Shown: positions 7,221 to 16,594, counted from the stretch's first letter. The stretch is DNA of 64,000 nucleotides from Glaciecola sp047250385 (GCF_047250385.1 NZ_JBLBVM010000052.1:62001-126000), one strand, 5' to 3'. The notes: generated from the sequence alone by a model not told the origin. Numbers and translations: made by a program.

Positions 7221-9830
7221 TTAGCCTGTATTACGCAAACCAATCGCTATACCTGTAATCGTCACCATCATTGCTCTTTCAAGCGTAGCAATGTCATTGT
7301 CACTGTAACTAGACGAGCCCTCTTTACGAATTCGATCAAGTAGTTCAATTTGCAAGTAGTGCAATGGTTCTAAATAACCGCCTCGGATCTCCATCGACAA
7401 TTTGCCATGCGGGTCATCTTCCATCATGTCGGTATGATCCAGAATGCGCAAAATTGAGGCAATACTGTCTTTCAGTTCAGCACGCAAACCTTCACCAAAG
7501 TGTTTTAGGTTGTCAGGCACTAGTCGCGCATCATAAGCGGCACTAATGTGAGGTTCTGCTTTCTTAAACACCATATCCAGCATTGATAGTCTGGAGTTAA
7601 AGAAAGGCCAGTTACTGATCATATCTTGAACAACGTCATCTTTATCTTCACTAATGACGCTTTCGACGGCTTTCATCACGCCCAACCACGAAGGCAACAC
7701 CATACGTGTTTGCGCCCAGGCAAAAATCCATGGGATAGCCCGCAAACTCTCAATGCCTCCGCTTGGGTTACGTTTAGCCGGTCTACTGCCCAATGGCAAC
7801 TTACCTAACTCTTGCTCAGGCGTTGCGACTCTGAAGTAAGGTACAAACTCAGGATCTTCTCTTACTACGCCACGATAATTATCGCGTGCTTTTCCAGCCA
7901 TTTTAGTGATAGTTTCGCGCCACTCTGACCTAGGCGCTGGCGGCGGAGACAACATCGCTTCAACAACAGCGGCCGCGTAAATAGAAAGACTACGCTTAGC
8001 AAGTTGAGGCATGCCAAATTTATAACGTATTGTTTCGCCTTGCTCTGTTACACGGAATCCGCCGGTTAATGAGCCAGGCGGTTGTGAATGAATCGCAGCT
8101 TTAGCGGGCAAACCACCACGACCAATTGTGCCTCCGCGACCATGGAATAGAGTAAGCGTTACTGACTTTTCTGCAGCTAATGCCACTAGCGCTTCTTGTG
8201 ATTCATACTGAGCCCAACCTGCAGCCAGTGAACCAGCATCTTTAGCGGAATCAGAGTAACCAATCATCACATACTGACGACCATCGATGTAGCCTCTATA
8301 CCAATCGATATCTAACAAGCTACGCATAACGGCAGGAGAGTTATTTAAATCATCAAGTGTTTCAAATAATGGGGCCACAGGCATAGGCCAGCTGACACCG
8401 GCTTCTTTCAATAGTAATTGAACCGCCATAACATCTGAGGCTTTTCGTGCCATAGAGATAATATAAATACCGAAGCTTTCTTTGCTATGGCGAGCAATGA
8501 CATCGCAGGTCTTTAGCACTTCTTGAACGTCGTCACTTGGTTGCCAAGTTCTTGGAATGAGTGGACGTTTTGAGCTTAATTCTCTTAGCAAAAATGCCTG
8601 TTTGTCTTCTTCACTCCACTGCGCATAATCACCTAGGCCTAGATAAAGTGTCAGTTCACTGAAAACATCGGCATGTCTATCGGAATCTTGGCGAATATCA
8701 AGCTTCAACAAATTAACGCCAAAGCTGTGCACTCTTCGAATGGTATCTTTCAAAGCACCTTCAGCGATAACGCCCATACCGCACTCATGCAAAGATTCAT
8801 AGCACGCTAATAGTGGCGTCAATAGCTCATCGTTGCTATTTACCCACTCTTCAATCGGAATCAGATCATCTCGTGTTTGTTCTAACTTTTCTCTAATGTC
8901 CTTTAACACGGCTCGGTAGGGTTCTTTTGCATCGCCGACTAGGTCGCGCAGATGTGCGTTGCAGTCGTTCATGGATAATTCGATATACAATGCATCTAAA
9001 TCCAAAGCGAACAATTTTGCAGCTCGGCGTCGAGCGCGCATCAAGACCTCTTCTGTAACGGTAGAGGTGACGAATGGGTTTCCATCTCGATCGCCGCCCA
9101 TCCACGAACCAAATTGAACGGTTTTTGCATCAAGAGGTAAGGTAATATCAAATTCGTCTTTCAAGTAGTCTTCAAGTTCACGGAAGAATTCAGGAACGGC
9201 TTCCCATAAAGAGTTTTCAATAACCGAAAAGCCCCAGCGAGCTTCATCAACAGGTGTTGGTCGAACCGAGCGAATTTCTTCGGTGTGCCATGCTTGGCTG
9301 ATCAACGCTGCGATACGCGTTTTAATTTTAGCGCTATCTCTTTCGCTCAAACCGCTAGTGTGAAGGGCTTGTAATTGAGAGGCCAACTCTCTGTGTTTAT
9401 GTATTAAAGTTCGACGAGTTACTTCTGTAGGGTGGGCAGTTAACACTAGGTCGATATTTAAATTTTGAATAGCAGCTTGAACTTTATCTTTGTCGGCGCC
9501 TATGGCCTTAATTTTCTCAAGAGAGTTTGCCAAAGATTCATCTCTTTGATTTGCGCTGTTGTATTCTTGTTCAGCAATATTAGCGAGGTTCAAGAACTGA
9601 GCAAATGCACGGCCTATGGTTAGCAGCGATTGATTGTCTAAACTTGAAAATAAGGCGGTAAGGCGGTCGGTACATTGTGTTTCATTCGCGTATGAGTCAC
9701 GACCGTCTTGTCTGATTTGCTCTATTTTTTGTAACCATTCACTGCCTAATTCAGCCTCAATAGTTTCACCAAGTGTTGCACCTAGGTAACGAACTGTGTC
9801 CTTTAATTGTGCATCGAGCGAATCATTCAT
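7221..9830 (-). CDS. ppc: Phosphoenolpyruvate carboxylase
   Basis: Ppc carboxylates phosphoenolpyruvate to oxaloacetate, refilling the TCA cycle. The product has 869 residues, against about 880 for bacterial PEPC. The first catalytic signature LTAHPTEVTRRT lies near 130. FGSWMGGDRDGNPFVT is near 245. The second signature region holds YSDSAKDAG and then FHGRGGTIGRGG with QPPGSLTGGFRVTEQGE, including the glycine loop that closes over the substrate. The protein ends in the invariant IAIGLRNTG. It is convergent with mdh, which uses the same product, oxaloacetate. Confidence 0.97.
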   Translation of the reverse strand: MNDSLDAQLKDTVRYLGATLGETIEAELGSEWLQKIEQIRQDGRDSYANETQCTDRLTALFSSLDNQSLLTIGRAFAQFLNLANIAEQEYNSANQRDESLANSLEKIKAIGADKDKVQAAIQNLNIDLVLTAHPTEVTRRTLIHKHRELASQLQALHTSGLSERDSAKIKTRIAALISQAWHTEEIRSVRPTPVDEARWGFSVIENSLWEAVPEFFRELEDYLKDEFDITLPLDAKTVQFGSWMGGDRDGNPFVTSTVTEEVLMRARRRAAKLFALDLDALYIELSMNDCNAHLRDLVGDAKEPYRAVLKDIREKLEQTRDDLIPIEEWVNSNDELLTPLLACYESLHECGMGVIAEGALKDTIRRVHSFGVNLLKLDIRQDSDRHADVFSELTLYLGLGDYAQWSEEDKQAFLLRELSSKRPLIPRTWQPSDDVQEVLKTCDVIARHSKESFGIYIISMARKASDVMAVQLLLKEAGVSWPMPVAPLFETLDDLNNSPAVMRSLLDIDWYRGYIDGRQYVMIGYSDSAKDAGSLAAGWAQYESQEALVALAAEKSVTLTLFHGRGGTIGRGGLPAKAAIHSQPPGSLTGGFRVTEQGETIRYKFGMPQLAKRSLSIYAAAVVEAMLSPPPAPRSEWRETITKMAGKARDNYRGVVREDPEFVPYFRVATPEQELGKLPLGSRPAKRNPSGGIESLRAIPWIFAWAQTRMVLPSWLGVMKAVESVISEDKDDVVQDMISNWPFFNSRLSMLDMVFKKAEPHISAAYDARLVPDNLKHFGEGLRAELKDSIASILRILDHTDMMEDDPHGKLSMEIRGGYLEPLHYLQIELLDRIRKEGSSSYSDNDIATLERAMMVTITGIAIGLRNTG

Positions 9831-10025
9831 ATATCCAGTTATCCTTAAATTAAAACGATATTTACAAGATACTGCTCATTTTGCCTAAAGTCTAATTCTA
9901 AGATTTATAAGTTAATCTTAGTTAGCATAAGCCGCGAATTTTAAAGCTTTTGAGAATGTGTTATTCTGTGCGCGAAAAATTCATAACAGACATTCACAAC
10001 AGACAATTACTATTTTGGAGACCCT

Positions 10026-10646
10026 GTGTCAGATAAGTATTCAACAGTAGAAACTCAAGCAAGTTACGGTATTGGTTATCAAATGGGTGAGCAACTTGTT
10101 TCAAACCCATTCGACGGACTAGATGTAGAAGTAGTGTTAGCAGGTTTAACTGACGGTTTTAACCGCGCTAAACCACAAGTTGATAATAACGACTTGCGTG
10201 CAGCCTTTACTGAAATTCATGAGCGTATGGAAGCTGCCAAAAAAGAACAATTTGCCGGTGCAATGGAAGAAGGTTCTAAATTTCTAGCAGAAAATGCTAA
10301 GCGCGAAGAAATCGTAACAACTGAATCTGGCTTACAGTATGAAGTTCTTACTGCGGGCAATGGCGATAAACCAACTGCAGCATCAACAGTACGTACTCAC
10401 TATCACGGTACGCTAATTAACGGTGACGTTTTCGATAGCTCTTATGAGCGCGGCGAGCCAGCTGAGTTTCCAGTAGGCGGCGTGATCAAAGGTTGGACTG
10501 AAGCATTGCAAATGATGCCTGTTGGTTCAAAGTGGCGTTTATATGTACCCCATGACCTAGCTTACGGTGAGCAAGGTGCTGGCGGTGCAATTGGTCCATT
10601 CAGCACATTAGTGTTTGATGTAGAACTACTAGATATACTTGGCTAG
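10026..10646 (+). CDS. fklB: FKBP-type peptidyl-prolyl isomerase (FklB)
   Basis: This is a cytoplasmic FKBP22-type prolyl isomerase/chaperone of 206 residues, the same length as E. coli FklB. An N-terminal dimerisation region (ASYGIGYQMGEQL) and a long helix with EIHERMEAAKKEQF precede the FKBP domain from about 110. The domain carries VRTHYHGTLINGDVFDSSYERG and FPVGGVIKGWTEAL, then YVPHDLAYGEQGAGG, the drug/proline pocket residues. It starts with GTG, with GGAG five bases upstream. No signal peptide is visible. Confidence 0.93.
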   Translation: MSDKYSTVETQASYGIGYQMGEQLVSNPFDGLDVEVVLAGLTDGFNRAKPQVDNNDLRAAFTEIHERMEAAKKEQFAGAMEEGSKFLAENAKREEIVTTESGLQYEVLTAGNGDKPTAASTVRTHYHGTLINGDVFDSSYERGEPAEFPVGGVIKGWTEALQMMPVGSKWRLYVPHDLAYGEQGAGGAIGPFSTLVFDVELLDILG

Positions 10647-10713
10647 TTATTGATTAATATCTACAGGTCAGATTTTGAATCTGGTTTGTGGTGATTCGAT
10701 ACAACAAGTATAG

Positions 10714-10740
10714 AAAGGAGGCCTTAGGGTCTCCTTTTTT
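10714..10740 (+). terminator. Rho-independent terminator of fklB
   Basis: Stem AAAGGAG (10714-10720) pairs with CTCCTTT (10731-10737) and ends in a T run, about 70 bases after the fklB stop. Confidence 0.75.
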
Positions 10741-10764
10741 GTGTCTTGAATTGTGATAGTAAAT

Positions 10765-10800
10765 CTAAACCTAAACCTAAACCTAAACCTAAACCTAGGC
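10765..10800. repeat. Hexamer tandem repeat CTAAAC, five perfect copies
   Basis: Five perfect CTAAAC units run from 10765 to 10794, followed by a degenerate sixth unit CTAGGC. It lies in the short spacer between the fklB terminator and the 3' end of the marR-like gene. Simple repeats like this can vary in copy number by slippage; no coding frame is affected here. Confidence 0.9.
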
Positions 10801-10834
10801 TTAGAAGCGAGCGCTTCAAAGGAAATTAGTTTTG

Positions 10835-11317
10835 CTATACTTTCGGAATGGTTTGAATTGCTCCTACCTCAAGCATTGGTGCAGCGTCCAAATCCTCCGC
10901 GTCCATCATTGTTGCTATTCGTTGCATCGTAGCGACCAATTGGGTTTGTTCCCACTCTTCTAACTTCTCAAAACGATCGATGAAGTGCTCTTGAAGTGGT
11001 TTCGGTGCATTTTCTAATGCCTTAAAACCTAGCTCAGTTAAATGCAGCCCCACTTTTCGCTTATCAATAGTGGAACGTTCTCTTACTACAAGTTCCCTCG
11101 CTTCTAACCTATCCAGTATATTGGTGACGGTTGCTGAGCTCAAATTTATACTGTTCGCTATATCTTTTACCATTAAGCCGTCATGAGCAGCTATTTCCTG
11201 TAAAACAAAAAGTTGAGGGCTGGTTAAACCTGAATCTTTGTTGAGCTTTTTAGAATACAAATCAATAGCTCTAATGACTTTGCGCAAAGAGACTAGTAAT
11301 TCTTCATACTTTTTCAT
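10835..11317 (-). CDS. MarR family transcriptional regulator
   Basis: The 160-residue protein has a MarR-type winged helix-turn-helix. SGLTSPQLFVLQEIAAHDG leads into the DNA-binding helices LMVKDIANSINLSSATVTNILDR (split here only for reading), then the wing with ERSTIDKRKVGLHLTELG. Long N- and C-terminal helices would form the dimer. The effector is not predictable. The nearest divergent gene, proB, is about 660 bases away, so the usual neighbour-as-target rule gives no clear answer. The C-terminus LDAAPMLEVGAIQTIPKV extends past the usual family end. Confidence 0.9.
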   Translation of the reverse strand: MKKYEELLVSLRKVIRAIDLYSKKLNKDSGLTSPQLFVLQEIAAHDGLMVKDIANSINLSSATVTNILDRLEARELVVRERSTIDKRKVGLHLTELGFKALENAPKPLQEHFIDRFEKLEEWEQTQLVATMQRIATMMDAEDLDAAPMLEVGAIQTIPKV

Positions 11318-11981
11318 TATTCGTTGCCGTTCGTTATAGTTTATTCTTATTAGTTAGAACTCTATCAAAAAAAGATGGTTTTCACCGCTTTTTTAGCTAT
11401 ATTAGTGAAAACCTCTCCTTATCTGCCTTAAATTTGTACAATATGAACAAGATATAATTCGACTTGAATGTATTTTTGGCATGTAACCACGTTTAAACTA
11501 ATAATTCAGCTTATTTAATTGGACATAAAGTTGATTTTAGAGGGCAAAATAGTCAATAATATAGTTAGACATCTAATTAATTGAGTTCTATTTATAAATT
11601 ATGCGAAACGAAATTGGTCACAAAACACAAATGACCCAGTTACAAAACCACAACCTTGGCTTCAACTTAGTAAATATGCATTCCCGTGCATGTGGCGGCG
11701 CACACTCCCCAACGTGAGCGCTTAACAAGGTAGTTTAATGATCATATCAATGGTTATTACGTAGAGTACTAATAATTTATAAATTTCATATTAGAAGTAA
11801 CACGCAACCCGCAGCGTTAGCCGGGATTTAAATTGAAATAGTGTGCCCCTTGGGCTTTTGAGCGTTTTTTTGTGACGCAACATTAACACCGTTTTCAATA
11901 CCAGTTTTTTAAGCGCTGAAAGACAAGCATCATTTCTGAAAGTCAGAAGGTGTTGTTAGCTCAGCACACAAGTTAATAATT
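11318..11981. other. Long marR-proB intergenic region
   Basis: These 664 bases lack a conventional gene. They hold the promoters of the divergent marR-like gene and proB, a 38-codon small ORF at 11601-11717 with a short GC-rich hairpin in its end, and a weak GCCC-CTT-GGGC hairpin with T-rich flank at 11845-11872. The remainder is A/T-rich with no structure I can support. Confidence 0.5.
11601..11717 (+). CDS. Possible 38-residue small ORF upstream of proB
   Basis: An ATG at 11601 opens 38 codons ending in TGA at 11715. The peptide is Asn/His/Gln-rich and ends MHSRACGGAHSPT. No good ribosome site is visible before the ATG, and the peptide carries only one proline, so a classic proline-sensing leader is not indicated. 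The DNA for its last codons can fold as a short hairpin (GTGC...GCAC). It is listed because it lies in an unusually long proB leader; it may be chance. Confidence 0.25.
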   Translation: MRNEIGHKTQMTQLQNHNLGFNLVNMHSRACGGAHSPT

Positions 11982-11993
11982 ATGGAGACACAA

Positions 11994-13109
11994 ATGAGTT
12001 TAGTAAGTTGGAAAAGAGTTGTCATAAAAGTTGGAAGTGCGTTAATTGCACCCAATCAAAATGGCTGCAGTAGTCACTACTTATTAGGCATTGCACAATT
12101 CATTGTACGTTGTAAGTCGATGGGAATTGAAGTTGTGTTGGTGTCTTCGGGTTCAGTCGCAGCCGGTTCACATTTGTTCAACGAACAAGAAGAAGGATAC
12201 AAACCTTCTATCGCTGTTAAAAAAGCAATGGCCGCAGCAGGTCAAATGGAAATGATGGCAACTTGGGATCGCTTATTCGATTTCCCTACCGCGCAAATAT
12301 TAGTAACACACGGTGACCTACGAGACAGAGAGCGTTATATCAGCATCAAGGAGACTATTTTTAGTTTACTCGAGAACGGTATATTGCCGATTTTGAACGA
12401 AAACGATACAGTGACAACAGATAAACTAAAGGTAGGCGATAACGATAATCTATCTGCCATGGTGGCGGCTGCAGCTGACGCTGACACCCTCATCATCTGT
12501 TCTGATATTGATGGGCTTTATGATAGCAACCCGCATGAAAACCCAGATGCGAAATTGTTGTCATCAGTACCGGTAATCAACGACGAAATTTTTGCGATGG
12601 CAGGCGGCTCTTCAAGCTCTGTTGGTACCGGTGGTATGAAAACAAAAATTGAAGCAGCTAAGAAAGCGGTCGCTCATGGTATCGATACTTACATTGTGAA
12701 TGGGTTTACCGAGCAGACCTTTAATGCCTTACTCGCAGGTAAGAACCCCGGTACTCATTTCTCACCAGATAAACAGCCGATGAAAGAACATTTGCATTGG
12801 ATGACACATACATCAACAGCGCAAGGAGAAGTTGTGGTCGAAAATGACTTCACGACTGAACTTGAGGATGACAGCGAGCTCCTTACCAGCAATGAAATAA
12901 TTGCAGTTAATGGTGATTTTGCGGTTGGAGATACTATATTAGTAAGGAAAGACGATGGAACGAGACTAGCGAAAGCGAAGTCCAACTATAGTAGTTGCTT
13001 ACTTAGCTTTATTGCTGAACAGGATGATCAAGCTTTTGCCAGTAAGTTCCAAGATACCACTGGCCCAATAATTTCAGAGAATAACATAGCCTTACTGGAG
13101 GAAAAATGA
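11994..13109 (+). CDS. proB: Glutamate 5-kinase ProB
   Basis: ProB phosphorylates glutamate with ATP in the first step of proline synthesis. I choose the ATG at 11994 (371 residues), because TGGAGA sits 6 bases before it; the in-frame ATG at 11982 has no ribosome site and in fact supplies part of that one. The amino-acid-kinase domain shows VVIKVGSALIAP at its start, VSSGSVAAG, NENDTVTTDKLKVGDND and GTGGMKTKIEAAKKA. A C-terminal PUA-like domain (from about 270) with EIIAVNGDFAVGDTI is present but diverged. The stop overlaps proA by 4 bases (ATGA), so the two are translationally coupled. Confidence 0.94.
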   Translation: MSLVSWKRVVIKVGSALIAPNQNGCSSHYLLGIAQFIVRCKSMGIEVVLVSSGSVAAGSHLFNEQEEGYKPSIAVKKAMAAAGQMEMMATWDRLFDFPTAQILVTHGDLRDRERYISIKETIFSLLENGILPILNENDTVTTDKLKVGDNDNLSAMVAAAADADTLIICSDIDGLYDSNPHENPDAKLLSSVPVINDEIFAMAGGSSSSVGTGGMKTKIEAAKKAVAHGIDTYIVNGFTEQTFNALLAGKNPGTHFSPDKQPMKEHLHWMTHTSTAQGEVVVENDFTTELEDDSELLTSNEIIAVNGDFAVGDTILVRKDDGTRLAKAKSNYSSCLLSFIAEQDDQAFASKFQDTTGPIISENNIALLEEK

Positions 13110-14353
13110 GTTTAATTCAAAATCTATCACGCAAAGCAGCAGAAGCTGCGCAAATCCTCTCAGTTGTCGACGAAGCGGATAAAAACGCCGTCTTAATGGA
13201 TATGGCAAAGACGCTTCGTGAAAACGCGGCAGGAATTATAAAAGAGAATGTAAAAGATCTAGATAATGCTAAGGAAAACGATCTCGCAGCCTCAATGGTT
13301 GACCGTTTGACCCTGAATGAAGAGCGTATCGAAGCGATGGCTGAAGGTCTTGAAACAGTAGCTATCTTACCTGATCCCGTAGGCGTGTTGAGAGATCTAG
13401 GAACACGTCCAAACGGTTTGCAAATCAGAAAGATGAGAGTACCGCTTGGCGTTGTTTGTATGATTTATGAAGCACGCCCAAATGTGACAGCAGACGCTGC
13501 TGGTTTGTGCTTTAAATCAGGAAATGCCGCGATATTGAGAGGCGGTAAAGAAGCCTTAGCTTCAAGCTTGTTCATTGCGAACTTGCTACAAGACGTGCTG
13601 GAAAAGCATAACTTACCGCGAGAGCTTATTTCGGTTGTACCCAATGCCGATCGCGCATTGATGCAAGAGTTGATGGAGCAGAAAGACTATATTGATGTGA
13701 TCATCCCACGTGGCGGTGAAGGTCTTATTAATTATGTAACGGAAAACAGTAAAGTCCCAGTCATCCAGCATTTTAAAGGTGTATGCCATTTATACATTGA
13801 CTCTGAAGCTGATATTGAAACCGGTATTAACTTATTAGTTAACGGTAAAACGCAAAGAACAGGCGTTTGTAATGCACTTGAAGGTCTACTAGTACACGAA
13901 GATGTGGCAGATGAGTTTTTGAGTATCGCAGGGCCTCTTTTAGAAGAGTATTCAGTAAAAGTGCACGCATGTGAAAACTCAGCAAAGTACTTCAACAAGG
14001 CTGACATTATACCCGTTGAAGACTTTGGACAAGAGTATTTAGACCTAGAAATTGCGGTGCGTATTGTGCCATCAATTGAAGGTGCGATGGAGCATATTGC
14101 ACGCTTCGGAAGTAATCATACCGAAGTCATCTGTACTAAGAATGACGAAACAGCGCAACGTTTTCAGCGTACGGTAGATTCATCTGTTGTGATGGTAAAC
14201 GCTTCCTCTCGATTCTCAGATGGTAGTCAGTTAGGGCTGGGTGCTGAAATTGGTATAGCTACTACGAAATTGCATGCTTATGGGCCAATGGGTTTGGAGT
14301 CTTTGACTACTGAGAAGTATTTGGTTAATGGTGTGGGGCAGGTTAGGGCGTAG
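13106..14353 (+). CDS. proA: Gamma-glutamyl phosphate reductase ProA
   Basis: ProA reduces gamma-glutamyl phosphate to glutamate semialdehyde with NADPH, the second step of proline synthesis. The 415-residue aldehyde-dehydrogenase-fold protein has MIYEARPNVTADAAGLCFKS (119-138), RGGKEA, and IIPRGGEGLINYV. The catalytic Cys255 is in QRTGVCNALEG. RFSDGSQLGLGAEIGIATTK and GPMGLESLTTEKY lie near the end. It overlaps proB by 4 bases, and the pair forms the complete proBA operon. Confidence 0.97.
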   Translation: MSLIQNLSRKAAEAAQILSVVDEADKNAVLMDMAKTLRENAAGIIKENVKDLDNAKENDLAASMVDRLTLNEERIEAMAEGLETVAILPDPVGVLRDLGTRPNGLQIRKMRVPLGVVCMIYEARPNVTADAAGLCFKSGNAAILRGGKEALASSLFIANLLQDVLEKHNLPRELISVVPNADRALMQELMEQKDYIDVIIPRGGEGLINYVTENSKVPVIQHFKGVCHLYIDSEADIETGINLLVNGKTQRTGVCNALEGLLVHEDVADEFLSIAGPLLEEYSVKVHACENSAKYFNKADIIPVEDFGQEYLDLEIAVRIVPSIEGAMEHIARFGSNHTEVICTKNDETAQRFQRTVDSSVVMVNASSRFSDGSQLGLGAEIGIATTKLHAYGPMGLESLTTEKYLVNGVGQVRA

Positions 14354-14399
14354 CGTATTTGAGTTTTTCTTTTATCCTAGCATACAACGTAGAGAAGAT

Positions 14400-14433
14400 G
14401 GCGTGGGGGTTAAATTGCACCACGCCTATTTTC
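14400..14433 (+). terminator. Rho-independent terminator of proBA
   Basis: Stem GGCGTGG (14400-14406) pairs with CCACGCC (14420-14426), followed by TATTTTCTC, 47 bases after the proA stop. Confidence 0.7.
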
Positions 14434-14727
14434 TCAAATTATTGAGAAGATAATGAACAAATCTCAGACGCGGTTTTACGATTAGAATTCCTTTAATCTT
14501 CAATTATTGGCTTCTAGTATAATATTGAACTAGTTTATTCCTGATAATACCCAAATTAGGTCTTCATCAGGAAGGACGAGGTACGCGTTGGTAAGACTAA
14601 AAAGGTTAGTAATCATCAGTCGCCCACACTACATTTTTTCGTAATTTACCTTTGTGATTTGAATTTGATTTACGGAGGAAATACGCAAGCCCTAGAGCTT
14701 GCATATTTTTATGCTAGATTTCAATTG
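14434..14727. other. Spacer between proBA and the exopolysaccharide locus
   Basis: There is no gene here. The only structure I see is a hairpin GCAAGC / GCTTGC at 14685-14702 followed on the plus strand by ATATTTTT. It lies just past the 3' end of the minus-strand PEP-CTERM-like gene and could act as a weak bidirectional terminator. Confidence 0.4.
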
Positions 14728-15423
14728 CTACTGTGTTTTAGACATTCGCTTTAGTCGCAAAACTGCAAACCCAGCCAACATGATTAATAAAGCGGAGCTC
14801 GGAGTGTTTATTTGAGAGAATGTTAATAAATCATCCCTTCTAAAAACTAATGAAACTGGGGCGTTGTTTTCATCAAACGATAAAACGCTGATTGTTGACT
14901 TTAGGCTACTGCTAAAATCAGAGAACGCGGTATCAATTTTCCAATAACCAGTAGTTAAGCCGGAAAATATAAAACCATCACCTCTATTAGTAAAATACTT
15001 CCATTTAATTTCTGAATTTGTAATGTATCCACCACCCTGAGGTTCATTAGGGTCGTCAACGAACACATTAAGCGGATTGGTAGTTGTATAACTCATCAAA
15101 GCACCACCAGCTGCACCTCCGCGACCGCTAAGGAGACCAATAAGACCGTATTCATTACCATTTTTTGCAACCATCAACACGATTTGATTGGCTATTTCAA
15201 ATCCAGTGTTGGAGCTGTAAGGAAGCAATACGCCATTGTCAGTGCTACTGTCTAAATAGTTGTAGAACTCACTAAAATTATTCGCGCCGGAATCTTTTTG
15301 AATGTCGTAAGCATTAATACTTTGACCATTAACACTTAAAATCGATGCATTCGATGTGGAAACAAAGCTCAGCATTACTGCAGTACCAATCACAATTGAT
15401 TGACTTATTTTTTTTAAATTCAC
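14728..15423 (-). CDS. Secreted protein with PEP-CTERM-like sorting tail
   Basis: The 231-residue protein starts with a signal peptide (about 1-26, AVMLSFVSTSNA) and has a polar Gly/Asn/Ser-rich middle without a recognised domain. It ends in a short sorting-type tail: NTPSS, then a hydrophobic helix ALLIMLAGFAVL, then RLKRMSK. The order small-polar motif, helix, basic end is the PEP-CTERM layout processed by exosortases, but the usual Pro-Glu-Pro is replaced by Asn-Thr-Pro. It starts with GTG behind GGAG. PEP-CTERM proteins commonly travel with EPS loci, which fits the neighbours. A sigma-54-like promoter lies upstream. No exosortase gene is in the window. Confidence 0.7.
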   Translation of the reverse strand: MNLKKISQSIVIGTAVMLSFVSTSNASILSVNGQSINAYDIQKDSGANNFSEFYNYLDSSTDNGVLLPYSSNTGFEIANQIVLMVAKNGNEYGLIGLLSGRGGAAGGALMSYTTTNPLNVFVDDPNEPQGGGYITNSEIKWKYFTNRGDGFIFSGLTTGYWKIDTAFSDFSSSLKSTISVLSFDENNAPVSLVFRRDDLLTFSQINTPSSALLIMLAGFAVLRLKRMSKTQ

Positions 15424-15487
15424 TACTACACTCCATTTAATTTAATTTGGCGCTCTGATTTTGAAGATTACGCCGCTATGATTTTTA

Positions 15488-15503
15488 TGCAAATTTCGTT
15501 CCT
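15488..15503 (-). promoter_or_regulatory. Sigma-54-like promoter upstream of PEP-CTERM gene
   Basis: On the minus strand AGGAACGAAATTTGCA gives GG, ten bases, then GC, the spacing required at -24/-12, with ACG and TTGC matching the consensus TGGCACG-N4-TTGC. Transcription would start near 15477, some 54 bases before the GTG. Sigma-54 control of PEP-CTERM genes by the PrsK/PrsR system is known in other bacteria; its use here is inference. Confidence 0.55.
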
Positions 15504-15628
15504 AAATGTAAAGTCCTATTTAAATCAATGCTTTATGAGTTAAGTGGTTTGTCGAACCGGTTATGTGATGCATTTAATTTAAAAACTGTAAATTTTTCTG
15601 ACACTGTACAAATCATTTTATTAGTTAC

Positions 15629-16594
15629 CTACTGTTTGAATTTCAATCCGTCATTGCCGTATAGGCTTGTAAGATTAAATGTTTGCAGTAATTTTGACAT
15701 AGTATTTAGTTCTTTTTTAGCAAAACTTTTATATATTTTTTCTTTCCAATTTGTATGAGAATTTGATGTTTGCAAGGTGCGGCTCATTGATGTGATAAGT
15801 GCTAAATTGCAATCGTTAGAATAGAACTTTGAATGTGATCCAAGGAATCTTCTAATTTTTACAAGTTCAATGTCAGGAGTGGCTTTTATACTTTCATAAA
15901 ATAACAGATAATAATCTTCAGTGTCGAACTCTAAAAAACTAACAAAGTAAGACATAATCCAATGTACCATTTGCTTTTCAGATTCAGATCCACTTTGAGA
16001 AATACTATAAATTAGATTTTTTTGCGCTGCGGTTAAATTCGCTAACAATGCTTCATTATTTAAAAATATATCAAGGTTATTCGGCCAGAACCAACCTTGT
16101 TTAGCTGTTAGCCTTTTAGATAAAACTACATCAAGTGGGTTACGTATAAGAATAATAACCTTCACGTCCTTATGGTGCGCATAAACTGCTTTACTGGTTA
16201 ACGATGCGAAAATATCCTTAACAACAATACCCGAGTACATAACTCTCCGGTTATCGTAATTCACTCTACGATGTAACAGCCTTCCGGTGAAAACTTGTTT
16301 ATAGAACTTTATAACTTCAGAATCTGAAGTTAAATTACTATTGTATGCATAAGGTGTGAAGTTCGAGTTTTGGCTCGTGACTTCAGGATGAAAGGGTTCA
16401 AAAACCTGTAAAGCTTTACCATTGTTACTTAAAAGGCTGGAAACCCAAGTTGAACCGCTTCGCCCCTCACTTAAGAGCCAAATAACAGCATTACCATTGT
16501 TATTAAAGCTATTTAACAAAATGAAAAAATTTCTTATTGGGAAAATAATTAGCTTTTTAAAAATTTCGGTGACGTAATTCATACTTTCAGGCAT
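15629..16594 (-). CDS. PAPS-dependent sulfotransferase family protein
   Basis: The 321-residue protein would transfer sulfate from PAPS to a hydroxyl or amino group, here probably on the EPS. The 5'-phosphosulfate loop reads WLLSEGRSGSTWVSSLL (about 38-54). The 3'-phosphate motif is VIILIRNPLDVVLSKRL, with Arg and Ser in the expected places. The rest resembles bacterial carbohydrate sulfotransferases, with an FEPFHPEV stretch after the loop. ATG at 16594 is used; an ATG four codons on is equally possible. It lies between the PEP-CTERM gene and a divergent polymerase gene, at the edge of the EPS locus. Confidence 0.85.
   Translation of the reverse strand: MPESMNYVTEIFKKLIIFPIRNFFILLNSFNNNGNAVIWLLSEGRSGSTWVSSLLSNNGKALQVFEPFHPEVTSQNSNFTPYAYNSNLTSDSEVIKFYKQVFTGRLLHRRVNYDNRRVMYSGIVVKDIFASLTSKAVYAHHKDVKVIILIRNPLDVVLSKRLTAKQGWFWPNNLDIFLNNEALLANLTAAQKNLIYSISQSGSESEKQMVHWIMSYFVSFLEFDTEDYYLLFYESIKATPDIELVKIRRFLGSHSKFYSNDCNLALITSMSRTLQTSNSHTNWKEKIYKSFAKKELNTMSKLLQTFNLTSLYGNDGLKFKQ

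Noticed and set aside
10765..10800. Telomere-like hexamer repeat
   Set aside because: Only five units inside a circular-type chromosome context between ordinary genes; a simple sequence repeat is sufficient explanation.
11719..11816. Possible integron attC site (GCTTAAC ... GTTAGCC)
   Set aside because: The second core does not fit GTTRRRY, the ends are not complementary, and no integrase or cassette is nearby.
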